From Oscillospiraceae bacterium (GTDB lineage: Bacteria; Bacillota; Clostridia; Oscillospirales; Oscillospiraceae): a stretch of 11,222 bases of DNA. The position numbers were made by a program, and so were the translations under genes. The notes under the pieces are model-generated. The model saw nothing but the letters and a program-made list of their open reading frames with translations, was not told the DNA's origin and did no database searches. Positions 1 to 6,516 of this stretch are shown one piece after another. How positions within the stretch are numbered: position 1 is the stretch's first letter; every line of letters starts with the position of its first letter. The stretch spans positions 1-11,222 of the forward strand of contig JAQUZL010000063.1 in NCBI GenBank assembly GCA_028691385.1, read 5' to 3'.

Positions 1-512
1 ATCTGGCAAAGATCGGCTTTCATCGCCACGGCCAGCGCAACGGCTGTAGTGTCCGAGCCGCCGCGTCCAAGGGTCGTCACATCGCCATAGCGATTGATGC
101 CCTGAAAACCCGCGACAATGACAATTTTATGCTGATCCAGCTCCTCGCGCACGCGCTCGCCGGTCACCTTGCGGATGCGCGCAGAACCATATACCGTGTC
201 GGTTTGCATGCCCACCTGCCAGCCGGTCAGAGAAATAACCGGGTAACCCAGCGCTTCGATGGTCATGGCGCAAAGCGCAACGGACATCTGCTCGCCGCAG
301 GCCAAAAGCATATCCATTTCCCGTTTAGAGCAATTCGGATTCAGCGCCGCTGCCTTTTCGATCAGCTCATCGGTCGTATCTCCCTGTGCCGACAAAACGA
401 CGATCACGTCGTTACCCTTATCAAAGGTTTCTGTGACGATCTGCGCCACATTGCGGATGCGCTCCGTGTTGGCCACCGAGCTTCCGCCAAATTTCTGAAC
501 AATCAGTCCCAT
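1..512 (-). CDS. lysC: Aspartate kinase, N-terminal part (cut by window edge)
   Basis: Phosphorylates aspartate with ATP, the first step toward lysine, threonine, methionine and (in spore formers) dipicolinate. About 170 codons are visible, starting MGLIVQKFGGSSVANTERIR. The KFGGSSV nucleotide-binding motif at residues 7-13 is the amino-acid kinase signature. Further on, ACGEQMSVAL and GFQGINRYGDVTTLGRGGSD match the substrate- and ATP-binding segments of the family. The ATG at 510-512 is supported by a GGGAGGA ribosome binding site 5-6 nt upstream. It is the third gene of a leftward operon, 48 nt after hom, with no terminator or promoter seen in the gap. The C-terminal regulatory ACT domains lie outside the window, so the feedback class (lysine, threonine or both) cannot be judged. 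The family assignment is very secure; the symbol is by function. Confidence 0.95.
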   Translation of the reverse strand, partial: MGLIVQKFGGSSVANTERIRNVAQIVTETFDKGNDVIVVLSAQGDTTDELIEKAAALNPNCSKREMDMLLACGEQMSVALCAMTIEALGYPVISLTGWQVGMQTDTVYGSARIRKVTGERVREELDQHKIVIVAGFQGINRYGDVTTLGRGGSDTTAVALAVAMKADLCQ

Positions 513-560
513 AGTGTCCTCCCAATCCTTTTCAGGAATTTCGCTCCATTCTATGTCCCA

Positions 561-1769
561 TCAGGCAAGGATGGGAATCGGTGCAGCAGCAGAAAATCCT
601 CCACTCAAAATTTCGTCTACGCGGCACTTGGGCATTTTCGGCGTAAAAAAGCCCACCTGCCCGTCAATCACGCGGCTCATAACCTCTGCGTCGCCAAAGC
701 ACTTGCCGATGCGCAGCAGGCTTTCCGTGGTACGGATGAACCAGCGCATCGGAAGCGCCGCCATGTCCGCAACCACGTCCGGGCCGCCCTCGGCCCAGTC
801 CAAAAACTTTTTAGTGGAGTGATGCTTGGTTGCGTCGATGACGTCGGCCACCACCGCGCTGGCCGTCGGCAGTTTGCCCGCACCGCGGCCATAGAACATG
901 ACGTCGCCAATGGCGTCGCCGCAGACCACAATACCGTTAAAGACGTCCTCCACATTGGCCAGCTGATTGTCCAGCGGCACAAAGTGGGGCGCGACATAGG
1001 CGCAGATTTTGCCGTCCTCCCTGCGAATTGCGCGACCCAGCAGCTTGACCGTCATGCCGCTCTCTGCGGCAAATGCAACATCCGTCCCCGTAATGGCGGT
1101 GATACCGGTGGTCGGCACCTGCTCGGGATAGACGTGCCGACCAAAAGCCAGCGCCGCCAGGATGCAAATTTTCCGACAGGCGTCCGTTCCTTCGATGTCA
1201 GCTGCCGGATTGCGCTCGGCGTAACCCTTTTCCTGCGCGATTTTCAGCACCTCGTCAAAGGGTTTCCCCTCTTTGAACATCTTGGTCAGAATAAAGTTTG
1301 TCGTTCCGTTGAGAATGCCGCAAATCTCTGTGAGATCGTTGGCCGCCAGGCACGAGGTGAGCGGCCGGAGAATCGGGATGCCGCCGCCGACGCTGGCCTC
1401 GAACAGGAAGTTGAGGCTTTTCTGCTTGGCGATCATGAGCAGCTCATGGCCATGGGTCGCCACCAGCTCCTTGTTGGACGTCACCACGTCCTTGCCCGCG
1501 AGCAGCGCACGGCGCACATAGTCCAGCGCCACCGTTGCCCCGCCGATGCACTCCACCACGACCGCAATCTCCGGGTCTTGTTCGATGATGGAAAAGTCAT
1601 GGACAACCAGATCTCCGAACGGGTCGTCCGGAAATTCCCGCATATCCAGAATATATTTAATTGTAATTTCTTCTGCCGCTTTTCGGGCGATGGACGCAGC
1701 GTTCTTATGCAGAACCTCTGCGACGCCGGAACCGACCGTTCCATACCCCAGCAGTGCGATTTTTGCCAT
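561..1769 (-). CDS. hom: Homoserine dehydrogenase
   Basis: NAD(P)H-dependent reduction of aspartate semialdehyde to homoserine, the branch point to threonine and methionine; cytoplasmic. 402 residues. The Rossmann nucleotide loop GYGTVGSGV is at 8-16, SNKELVA around K100, ASVGGGIPI at 125-132, and GILNGTTNFI at 151-160. E185, D196 and K200 sit at the spacing of the known catalytic Glu/Asp/Lys set. The part after about residue 335 (RWFIRTTESLLRIG...) lies where Firmicute enzymes carry an ACT domain. It is only about 65 residues and poorly conserved, so the protein is shorter than the roughly 430 residues common in Bacillus. The ATG start is 7-8 nt after a GAGGAGGG site that overlaps the TGA of the preceding ACT gene, which implies translational coupling. 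The catalytic assignment is secure; the state of the regulatory domain is inference. Confidence 0.96.
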   Translation of the reverse strand: MAKIALLGYGTVGSGVAEVLHKNAASIARKAAEEITIKYILDMREFPDDPFGDLVVHDFSIIEQDPEIAVVVECIGGATVALDYVRRALLAGKDVVTSNKELVATHGHELLMIAKQKSLNFLFEASVGGGIPILRPLTSCLAANDLTEICGILNGTTNFILTKMFKEGKPFDEVLKIAQEKGYAERNPAADIEGTDACRKICILAALAFGRHVYPEQVPTTGITAITGTDVAFAAESGMTVKLLGRAIRREDGKICAYVAPHFVPLDNQLANVEDVFNGIVVCGDAIGDVMFYGRGAGKLPTASAVVADVIDATKHHSTKKFLDWAEGGPDVVADMAALPMRWFIRTTESLLRIGKCFGDAEVMSRVIDGQVGFFTPKMPKCRVDEILSGGFSAAAPIPILA

Positions 1770-1782
1770 TGTGTGTCCCTCC

Positions 1783-2223
1783 TCAGCCTGCTACCACTTC
1801 CGCTTTAATGACGCCGTCCAGATTGCCCACCTTTTTCATCAGCTCCTCCACCGAGCAGCGCAGATCGGATGTTTCCGAAGAAACGGTCACCATTGCGCAC
1901 CCATTGGTGGGGATTGTTTGATTGATGGTCAGTATATTTGCGCCGCAATAGGCTAAAATGGATAATATACCGGACAGGACCCCCGTGCGGTCTTTCAGCA
2001 TAAGCTGAAATGTGATGATGCGCCCTGCCATCAAATTGGAAAACGGCTTAATGACATCGCGATACTTATAATAGGCGCTGCGGCTGATGCCTGTAATCGC
2101 GGTTGCCTCGCCCACTGTGGAAACTTCTCCCGTTTCCATCATGCGCTTGGCTTCGGCAACCTTCAGGAACACCTCCGGCAAGGCCGCTGCTTCCACAAGA
2201 AAGTATTTTGGCGTTCTGGCCAT
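1783..2223 (-). CDS. PheB-like ACT-domain protein (UPF0735 type)
   Basis: 146 residues from the ATG at 2221-2223. The N-terminal half (about 1-65) is helical and contains TVGEATAITGISRSAYYKYR, which reads like a helix-turn-helix, followed by the family's typical KPFSN linker. The C-terminal half (about 68-146) is an ACT domain: ITFQLMLKDRTGVLSGILSI, then GANILTINQ, then a final strand. ACT domains bind amino acids, and family members are found beside phenylalanine, homoserine or threonine genes, but no biochemical activity is firmly established. It is first in the operon with hom and lysC, which suggests an amino-acid-sensing role there; that is inference. A GTG nine bases upstream also opens the frame, but the AGGAG site lies directly against it and is 8 nt from the ATG, so the ATG is preferred. 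The name pheB is used for Bacillus relatives, but the setting here is threonine/lysine synthesis, so no symbol is given. Confidence 0.9.
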   Translation of the reverse strand: MARTPKYFLVEAAALPEVFLKVAEAKRMMETGEVSTVGEATAITGISRSAYYKYRDVIKPFSNLMAGRIITFQLMLKDRTGVLSGILSILAYCGANILTINQTIPTNGCAMVTVSSETSDLRCSVEELMKKVGNLDGVIKAEVVAG

Positions 2224-2231
2224 CCTGCTCA

Positions 2232-2236
2232 CTCCT
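2232..2236 (-). promoter_or_regulatory. Ribosome binding site that fixes the ACT-protein start
   Basis: AGGAG on the minus strand, 8 nt before the ATG at 2223. The in-frame GTG at 2230-2232 overlaps this site and so cannot be the main start. Confidence 0.75.
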
Positions 2237-2282
2237 ATTGTTGTCTTTCTCTCAAATTCATTTGTTCTTTTGAGCAGAATCT

Positions 2283-2311
2283 ATACTAACATGGAATTTT
2301 CCAGAAAGCAA
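2283..2311 (-). promoter_or_regulatory. Sigma-A-type promoter of the ACT-hom-lysC operon
   Basis: Read on the minus strand: -35 TTGCTT (2306-2311), a 17-nt spacer, and -10 TAGTAT (2283-2288) preceded by TGT, giving an extended -10. Transcription would start near 2276, leaving a leader of about 50 nt. That is too short for a T-box or a lysine riboswitch, and I see no attenuator hairpin in it. Predicted by pattern only. Confidence 0.55.
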
Positions 2312-2421
2312 GGCTGTTTTCCACCTTTTTCTCCGGGACTGTTAATAATTTTCCCTGAATTGAAGGAAATTTTTTGTGCATCATTTTCACTTGAATCGCT
2401 TTTTTCGGAAAGGATGGCCCC

Positions 2422-3480
2422 ATGCGTCAATTGGATTGGAAAAAATATGCGTTGCCATGCGCGCTGGGGATTGCAGCGCTGGTATTGTTCTGGAACTATC
2501 TTCTGCCGGTATTCTGGCCCTTTCTCATCGGCGCGTTGGTAGCAAAGGCAGTGGAGCCGATCGTCCGGTTTCTCATCCGCAAGGGCGGATTTCCCCGCGC
2601 CCTGGCCGCCGGCGGCAGCGTACTGGCGCTGTATCTCGCAGTCGGCCTTGTGCTGTGGATGATTGTCCGTCGCAGTCTTTATGAGCTGGGCGCGCTTTCC
2701 GGCGCGCTGCCGGAGCTGCTTGCGTCGGCAGCAAAGCCGCTGGGACAAGTGCATCAATGGCTTCGCAATCTGGCCTCGACCGTGCCGGACGGCCTTGGCG
2801 ACGTCCTGCGAAGCTGGGTGGACGGTCTGTTCCAAAGCAGCGAAACCGTCATGTCCGGGCTTGGCAGCAATGCCCTGCACGCGGCGACCGCCGTCATTGG
2901 ATGGCTGCCGACCTTCTTTTTGTTTTCGGTGACTTCCGTGCTGTCGAGTATTTTTTTCGCTGCCGAAAAGCCGCAGCTGCTGCGCTTTCTCCATGAAACG
3001 CTGCCCGATGGTTCGCTTGGGCGCGTCAAGTCCGTTGTGCAGCTGCTGCGGCAGGCGCTGGGCGGCTGGATTCTCGCGCAGCTGAAGCTGATGGGGATCA
3101 CCTTTGTGCTCATCACCGCAGGCCTGTTTATCCTGCGGTTCGACTACGCACTGCTCTTTGGCGCGCTCATTGCGCTCATCGACGCGCTGCCGGTGTTCGG
3201 CACCGGCACTATTTTGATTCCCTGGGGGCTTATCATGTTTGTCCGCGGCAATCCCCGCTGCGGCATCGGCCTTTTGGTTCTGTACGGTGTGACCGCCTTG
3301 ACCCGTACCGCACTGGAGCCGCGCTTCATCGGCAAGCAAATTGGGCTGAGTCCCCTGCTCACGCTCTTTGCGCTCTACTGCGGCTATCAGCTGGCCGGGA
3401 TCGGCGGCATGATTTTGTTTCCCATCGCCGCCATGATGCTCAAACAGCTCTACGAATATCGGCGCAGCCGGAAACCATAG
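2422..3480 (+). CDS. ytvI: AI-2E-family membrane protein, sporulation protein YtvI type
   Basis: 352 residues with about seven or eight hydrophobic segments: two or three near the N-terminus (about 10-40, 62-83), one around 160-180, then a cluster at 212-345. An amphipathic soluble stretch (about 85-155) lies between them, as is usual in the AI-2E/PerM superfamily. The motifs DALPVFGTGT (254-263) followed by ILIPW, and LEPRFIGKQIGLSPL (298-312) followed by GYQLAGIGGMILFPI, are characteristic of the YtvI subgroup linked to sporulation in Bacillus and Clostridia. The transported substrate is unknown. The ATG start has an AAAGGA site 7 nt upstream. It diverges from the ACT-hom-lysC operon across about 200 nt; I found no convincing sigma-A, SigE or SigG promoter for it. 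The rluA-like gene begins 51 nt downstream and may be cotranscribed. Superfamily certain, YtvI subgroup likely. Confidence 0.88.
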   Translation: MRQLDWKKYALPCALGIAALVLFWNYLLPVFWPFLIGALVAKAVEPIVRFLIRKGGFPRALAAGGSVLALYLAVGLVLWMIVRRSLYELGALSGALPELLASAAKPLGQVHQWLRNLASTVPDGLGDVLRSWVDGLFQSSETVMSGLGSNALHAATAVIGWLPTFFLFSVTSVLSSIFFAAEKPQLLRFLHETLPDGSLGRVKSVVQLLRQALGGWILAQLKLMGITFVLITAGLFILRFDYALLFGALIALIDALPVFGTGTILIPWGLIMFVRGNPRCGIGLLVLYGVTALTRTALEPRFIGKQIGLSPLLTLFALYCGYQLAGIGGMILFPIAAMMLKQLYEYRRSRKP

Positions 3481-3517
3481 TTGCAATTTCTGGCGACACC
3501 TTATAAAATAGTGCAAA

Positions 3518-3524
3518 AAGGAGG
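3518..3524 (+). promoter_or_regulatory. Ribosome binding site that fixes the pseudouridine synthase start
   Basis: AAGGAGG ends 7 nt before the ATG at 3532. A TTG 51 nt further upstream is in frame and directly abuts the stop codon of the preceding gene, but it has no such site and the extra 17 residues do not look like family sequence. Confidence 0.75.
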
Positions 3525-3531
3525 CTGCGCC

Positions 3532-4410
3532 ATGCTTCTGCAACATACCGCCAAGCGCGAATGCAAGCTGCTGCTCATCCTGCGGCAGGAGATGCAGCTC
3601 TCTTCCGGGCTTGTCAAGCGACTGAAATTTCAAAACGCGCTGCTGGTCAACGGCGCGCCGGTACACACCGATTTCCCCGTTCGTCCGGGCGACGCGATCA
3701 CCGTTCGGTTGGAGGACGCCGCGCCGGACTATCCGGCGGAGGGTCTTCCGCTGGATATTTTATATGAGGACGCGGCCATTCTCGCCGTGGACAAGCCCGC
3801 CGGGCTGATTATTCATCCCACAACCGCGCGCATCACCGGCACCCTTGCAAACCGGGTCATCGCGCACTTTCAAAAGCAGGGGCAGCCCTGCGCCTTTCAC
3901 CCGGTCACGCGGCTGGATCGGGACACCTTCGGCGTCGTGCTGCTCGCAAAAGACGGCCACTGCCACGCGCGGCTCTGCGACGCCATGCAGCGGGGGCTGA
4001 TCCATAAAACCTATCGCGCGCTGGTATTCGGCGCCCCGGCGGATGATTATGGCGTCATCGACGCACCCATCGTGCGTCCGGATCCCATGCGCATGCTGCG
4101 CGCAATCGGCGCTGGCGGAAAGCCGGCGCAAACGCGTTATACGGTGCTTGCCCGCCGCCCCGGCTGCGCGCTTTTGCAGCTGCAGCCGCTCACCGGGCGC
4201 ACGCATCAGCTGCGGCTGCACTGCCTGCACGCAGGCTTTCCGATTTTGGGCGACCCGCAATATTATACCGAAGCGTCCCTCGCGGACAGTCGCCGGCGGG
4301 GGCTTTCCACACAGCTGCTGTGCGCCGCTTCGCTCACCTTTCCCCACCCGCTCACAGGGCAAGAAATGACTCTTTCCACCCATCTTGACCGAATTCTTGC
4401 AGATGATTGA
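3532..4410 (+). CDS. RluA-family RNA pseudouridine synthase
   Basis: Isomerises uridine to pseudouridine in rRNA or tRNA. 292 residues from the ATG at 3532. Residues 1-60 form an S4-like RNA-binding domain (LSSGLVKRLKFQNALLVNGA, then VRPGDAITVRL). The catalytic domain follows: LDILYEDAAILAVDKPAGLIIHP (74-96), then the RluA motif HPVTRLDRDTFGVVLLAKD at 123-141, with D129 the expected catalytic aspartate. IHKTYRALVFG comes next and LLQLQPLTGRTHQLRLH is the conserved C-terminal strand. It lies 51 nt downstream of ytvI and probably shares its transcript. No clear terminator is seen before the pta promoter. RluA-family paralogues cannot be told apart by sequence alone here (RluB-, RluC-, RluD- or YhcT/YjbO/YlyB-like), so the target uridine is not assigned. 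Confidence 0.94.
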   Translation: MLLQHTAKRECKLLLILRQEMQLSSGLVKRLKFQNALLVNGAPVHTDFPVRPGDAITVRLEDAAPDYPAEGLPLDILYEDAAILAVDKPAGLIIHPTTARITGTLANRVIAHFQKQGQPCAFHPVTRLDRDTFGVVLLAKDGHCHARLCDAMQRGLIHKTYRALVFGAPADDYGVIDAPIVRPDPMRMLRAIGAGGKPAQTRYTVLARRPGCALLQLQPLTGRTHQLRLHCLHAGFPILGDPQYYTEASLADSRRRGLSTQLLCAASLTFPHPLTGQEMTLSTHLDRILADD

Positions 4411-4474
4411 AAATTCTGCCGGATTTCGCCCCTGATTTCCCTTGTTTTTTCGTCGGATTATTTTGGATTTGTTG

Positions 4475-4503
4475 TTGAGTCATGGAAACATATCGTGTAT
4501 AAT
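4475..4503 (+). promoter_or_regulatory. Strong sigma-A-type promoter of pta
   Basis: -35 TTGAGT (4475-4480), a 17-nt spacer, and a perfect -10 TATAAT (4498-4503). Transcription would start near 4510, giving a 5' leader of about 27 nt with the pta ribosome binding site in it. This fits a highly expressed fermentation gene. Confidence 0.75.
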
Positions 4504-4523
4504 CGGATTGAAATAATAAACTT

Positions 4524-4529
4524 GGAGGG
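4524..4529 (+). promoter_or_regulatory. Ribosome binding site that fixes the pta start
   Basis: GGAGGG lies about 7-8 nt before the ATG at 4537. An in-frame GTG at 4495 is possible on paper but overlaps the -10 box, upstream of the predicted transcript start, so it is ruled out. Confidence 0.8.
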
Positions 4530-4536
4530 AAACCCA

Positions 4537-5514
4537 ATGTTTGATAAACTGATTGAAATGCTGAAGGCCAATCCCAAGAAGATTGTCTTCACCGAGGGCA
4601 ACGATCCCCGTATTCTGGAAGCTGCCAGCCGTCTGAACGCCGGTAATTTTCTGGTTCCGATCCTCGTTGGTAACGTGGAGGAAGTCACCAAGGTTGCAAA
4701 AGAGAGTGGCTTCAATATCGCAGGTCTTGAAATCCTCGATCCGAACCATTACGAGGGTCTTGATGAGATGGCCGAAAAAATGTGTGAGCTGCGCAAGGGC
4801 AAGATGACCAAGGAAGAGTGCGCCGCAACCCTGAAGCGCGGCAACTATTTTGGCACCATGCTGGTGAAAATGGGCATGGCCGACGCCCTGCTGGGCGGCG
4901 CTACTTACTCCACCGCCGACACCGTTCGTCCGGCACTGCAGCTCATCAAAACCAAGCCGGGCAGCAACATCGTTTCTTCCTGCTTTATTCTGACCCGTCC
5001 GGCTGCCTTTGGCGGCACCGAGATGCTGGCCATGGGCGACTGCGCCATCAACATCGACCCGAACGAAAACGATCTGGTCGAAATCGGCGCAGCGGTTGCC
5101 GAGTGCGGCCGCGTCTTTGGCATTGACCCGAAGGTTGCTTACCTCAGCTATTCCACGCTTGGTTCCGGCAGCGGCGAAGCCGTTGACATGATGCGCAACG
5201 CCTGCCAGCGCCTGAAGGAAGCGCATCCCGACCTGGCCGTTGCCGAGGGCGAGTTGCAGTTTGACGCCGCCGTTTCCCCCGTCGTGGCAAAGACCAAGTG
5301 CCCGGATTCCGAGGTTGCAGGCAAGGCCAATACCTTCATCTTCCCGAACATCAGCGCCGGCAACATTGGCTACAAGATCGCGCAGCGTCTTGGCGGCTTC
5401 GAGGCCTACGGCCCGATTCTGCTGGGTCTGAACGCATCCATCAATGACCTGTCCCGCGGCTGCAATGCAGACGAAGTCTACAAGATGTCCATCATCACCG
5501 CAGCGCTGGCATAA
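4537..5514 (+). CDS. pta: Phosphate acetyltransferase
   Basis: Interconverts acetyl-CoA plus phosphate and acetyl phosphate plus CoA; with acetate kinase it yields ATP and acetate. 325 residues, the short single-domain form without the N-terminal DRTGG/regulatory region of E. coli Pta. Motifs: KIVFTEGNDPRILEAA near the N-terminus, YFGTMLVKMGMADALLGGA (104-122), the TADTVRPALQ segment (126-135), and the C-terminal AGNIGYKIAQRLGGFEAYGPILLGLNASINDLSRGCNADE region (274-313). Its DLSRGC contains the arginine (R307) implicated in acetyl-phosphate/CoA chemistry in family members. It has its own promoter and terminator, so it is mainly monocistronic. The acetate kinase gene is not in the window. Codon choice is less extreme in GC than its neighbours, consistent with high expression. 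Confidence 0.97.
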   Translation: MFDKLIEMLKANPKKIVFTEGNDPRILEAASRLNAGNFLVPILVGNVEEVTKVAKESGFNIAGLEILDPNHYEGLDEMAEKMCELRKGKMTKEECAATLKRGNYFGTMLVKMGMADALLGGATYSTADTVRPALQLIKTKPGSNIVSSCFILTRPAAFGGTEMLAMGDCAINIDPNENDLVEIGAAVAECGRVFGIDPKVAYLSYSTLGSGSGEAVDMMRNACQRLKEAHPDLAVAEGELQFDAAVSPVVAKTKCPDSEVAGKANTFIFPNISAGNIGYKIAQRLGGFEAYGPILLGLNASINDLSRGCNADEVYKMSIITAALA

Positions 5515-5527
5515 CCTTCCGCTTTCA

Positions 5528-5555
5528 AAAGGCCGTCCGCATGGGCGGCCTTTTT
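5528..5555 (+). terminator. Rho-independent terminator of pta
   Basis: An 11-bp stem (5528-5538 with 5543-5553, one G-U pair) closed by a GCAT tetraloop, with a run of five T at 5551-5555. It starts 14 nt after the pta stop and lies 26 nt before the next start codon. Confidence 0.88.
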
Positions 5556-5566
5556 CATTCGGTTTG

Positions 5567-5572
5567 AAGGAG
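5567..5572 (+). promoter_or_regulatory. Ribosome binding site supporting a TTG start for the RarD-like gene
   Basis: AAGGAG followed by 8 nt and then TTG at 5581. The next in-frame ATG, at codon 16, would remove most of the first membrane segment, so TTG is the start. Confidence 0.75.
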
Positions 5573-5580
5573 CGATTTCC

Positions 5581-6468
5581 TTGCGTAAAAGCACCGGCAT
5601 CATCTTTGTGACGATCTGCCAAACCATGTGGGGCTTTGTTCCGATCTTCTGGAAGCAGATTCACGGCGTGAACTCCATCTATCTGCTGCTCAGCCGCGTG
5701 TACTGGTCCATGCTGCTGTGCGCAGTCTTTCTGCTTGCCACACGCCGCTTTGGCGAGGTGCGCGCGCTCTGGCACGACAGGAAAAGCTGGCGGTTTCTGC
5801 TGCTGTGCGGCGTGGTGTGCGTCATCAACTGGGGCAGCTACATCATCGCCGTCAACGGCGGGCACATCATCGACGCCAGCCTTGCCTATTACATTGCCCC
5901 GATTCTCGCCATCTTTGCAGGCAGGTTTGTCTTTCACGAGCATCTCACAAGGCTGCAGTGGGCGTCTGCCGCCTTTGCCGGCGCCGGCATCCTTGTCTGC
6001 ATCGTCCTGTATCGCACCATTCCGTATCTGGCACTGATCATCGCGGTCAGCTTTGTTGCCTACGGTGCAATGAAGAAAAAGGTTTCTGCCGAGGCAGATG
6101 TCTCCCTGTTCATCGAATCGCTGGCCGTCGCCCCGGTGGCGCTCATTGTCACAGCGGTGATGGACGCGCGCGGCATGGGCTGCGTTGGCGTGCTGCACGG
6201 GGCGGAATACCTCTGGATTCCCGCCACGGGTCTTGCCACCGTCCTGCCGCTGCTGTTTTTCTCCCGGGGCATCAAGGTTGTGCCCTATTCGCTCTATGCG
6301 ATGATCATGTACATCAATCCGACGCTGCAGCTGCTCTGCGGCGTGGTGCTCTACCATGAAGCCTTTACAAAGGCGAATGCGTTGCTGTTCGCTTTTGTAG
6401 GCGTCGCCATTGCGCTGTATTTTCTTTCCCTGTACCGCGTCGCGCGGCAGGTACAGCATGCACAATAA
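5581..6468 (+). CDS. rarD: EamA-family permease, RarD type
   Basis: 295 residues, very hydrophobic, with about ten membrane segments in two EamA repeats. RarD-subgroup features are the N-terminal TMWGFVPIFWK (15-25), SRVYWSMLL (38-46), NWGSYIIAVNGGHIIDASLAYYI (83-105) and the C-terminal YSLYAMIMYINPTLQLLCGV. RarD was first named for chloramphenicol resistance in Pseudomonas and is assigned to the drug/metabolite transporter superfamily; its physiological substrate is not established. It starts with TTG behind a good AAGGAG. It sits just after the pta terminator with only 25 nt between them and no promoter in that gap, so expression may depend on readthrough or an internal promoter. Its stop codon lies inside the shared bidirectional terminator. 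Confidence 0.9.
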   Translation: MRKSTGIIFVTICQTMWGFVPIFWKQIHGVNSIYLLLSRVYWSMLLCAVFLLATRRFGEVRALWHDRKSWRFLLLCGVVCVINWGSYIIAVNGGHIIDASLAYYIAPILAIFAGRFVFHEHLTRLQWASAAFAGAGILVCIVLYRTIPYLALIIAVSFVAYGAMKKKVSAEADVSLFIESLAVAPVALIVTAVMDARGMGCVGVLHGAEYLWIPATGLATVLPLLFFSRGIKVVPYSLYAMIMYINPTLQLLCGVVLYHEAFTKANALLFAFVGVAIALYFLSLYRVARQVQHAQ

Positions 6469-6516
6469 AAATTGCGCCCGTCACCGCTGCTGCGTGTGAC
6501 GGGCGCAATTTTTATT
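6464..6516. terminator. Bidirectional terminator, perfect 21-bp inverted repeat
   Basis: Arms 6464-6484 and 6496-6516 are perfect reverse complements around an 11-nt loop (6485-6495). Each arm ends in AT-rich sequence, so a GC-rich core followed by T-rich sequence is read from either strand. The rarD-like stop (TAA, 6466-6468) lies in the left arm and the stop of the DUF4179 gene (TAA, 6512-6514 on the minus strand) lies in the right arm. Confidence 0.92.

Noticed and set aside
513..560. Separate promoter or small gene between hom and lysC
   Set aside because: Only 48 nt, containing the lysC ribosome binding site and no -35/-10 pair.
129..1808. 559-codon plus-strand open frame opposite hom and the start of lysC
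   Set aside because: Composition rich in His, Arg and Gln with no recognisable domain; it is the antisense shadow of two certain genes.
2224..2276. Riboswitch or T-box leader for the ACT-hom-lysC operon
   Set aside because: The predicted leader is about 50 nt with no hairpin, specifier loop or T-box sequence.
2281..3666. 461-codon minus-strand open frame opposite ytvI
   Set aside because: Low-complexity Gln/His/Lys-rich translation, no family motif, and it crosses the start of the next gene; a shadow of ytvI.
4411..4474. Terminator after the pseudouridine synthase gene
   Set aside because: There is a T-run (about 4445-4450) but no preceding stem that pairs convincingly.
4480..6465. 661-codon minus-strand open frame as a real gene
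   Set aside because: It reads through the pta promoter, the pta terminator and two well-supported plus-strand genes; no domain or ribosome binding site seen. Kept only as a low-interest observation.
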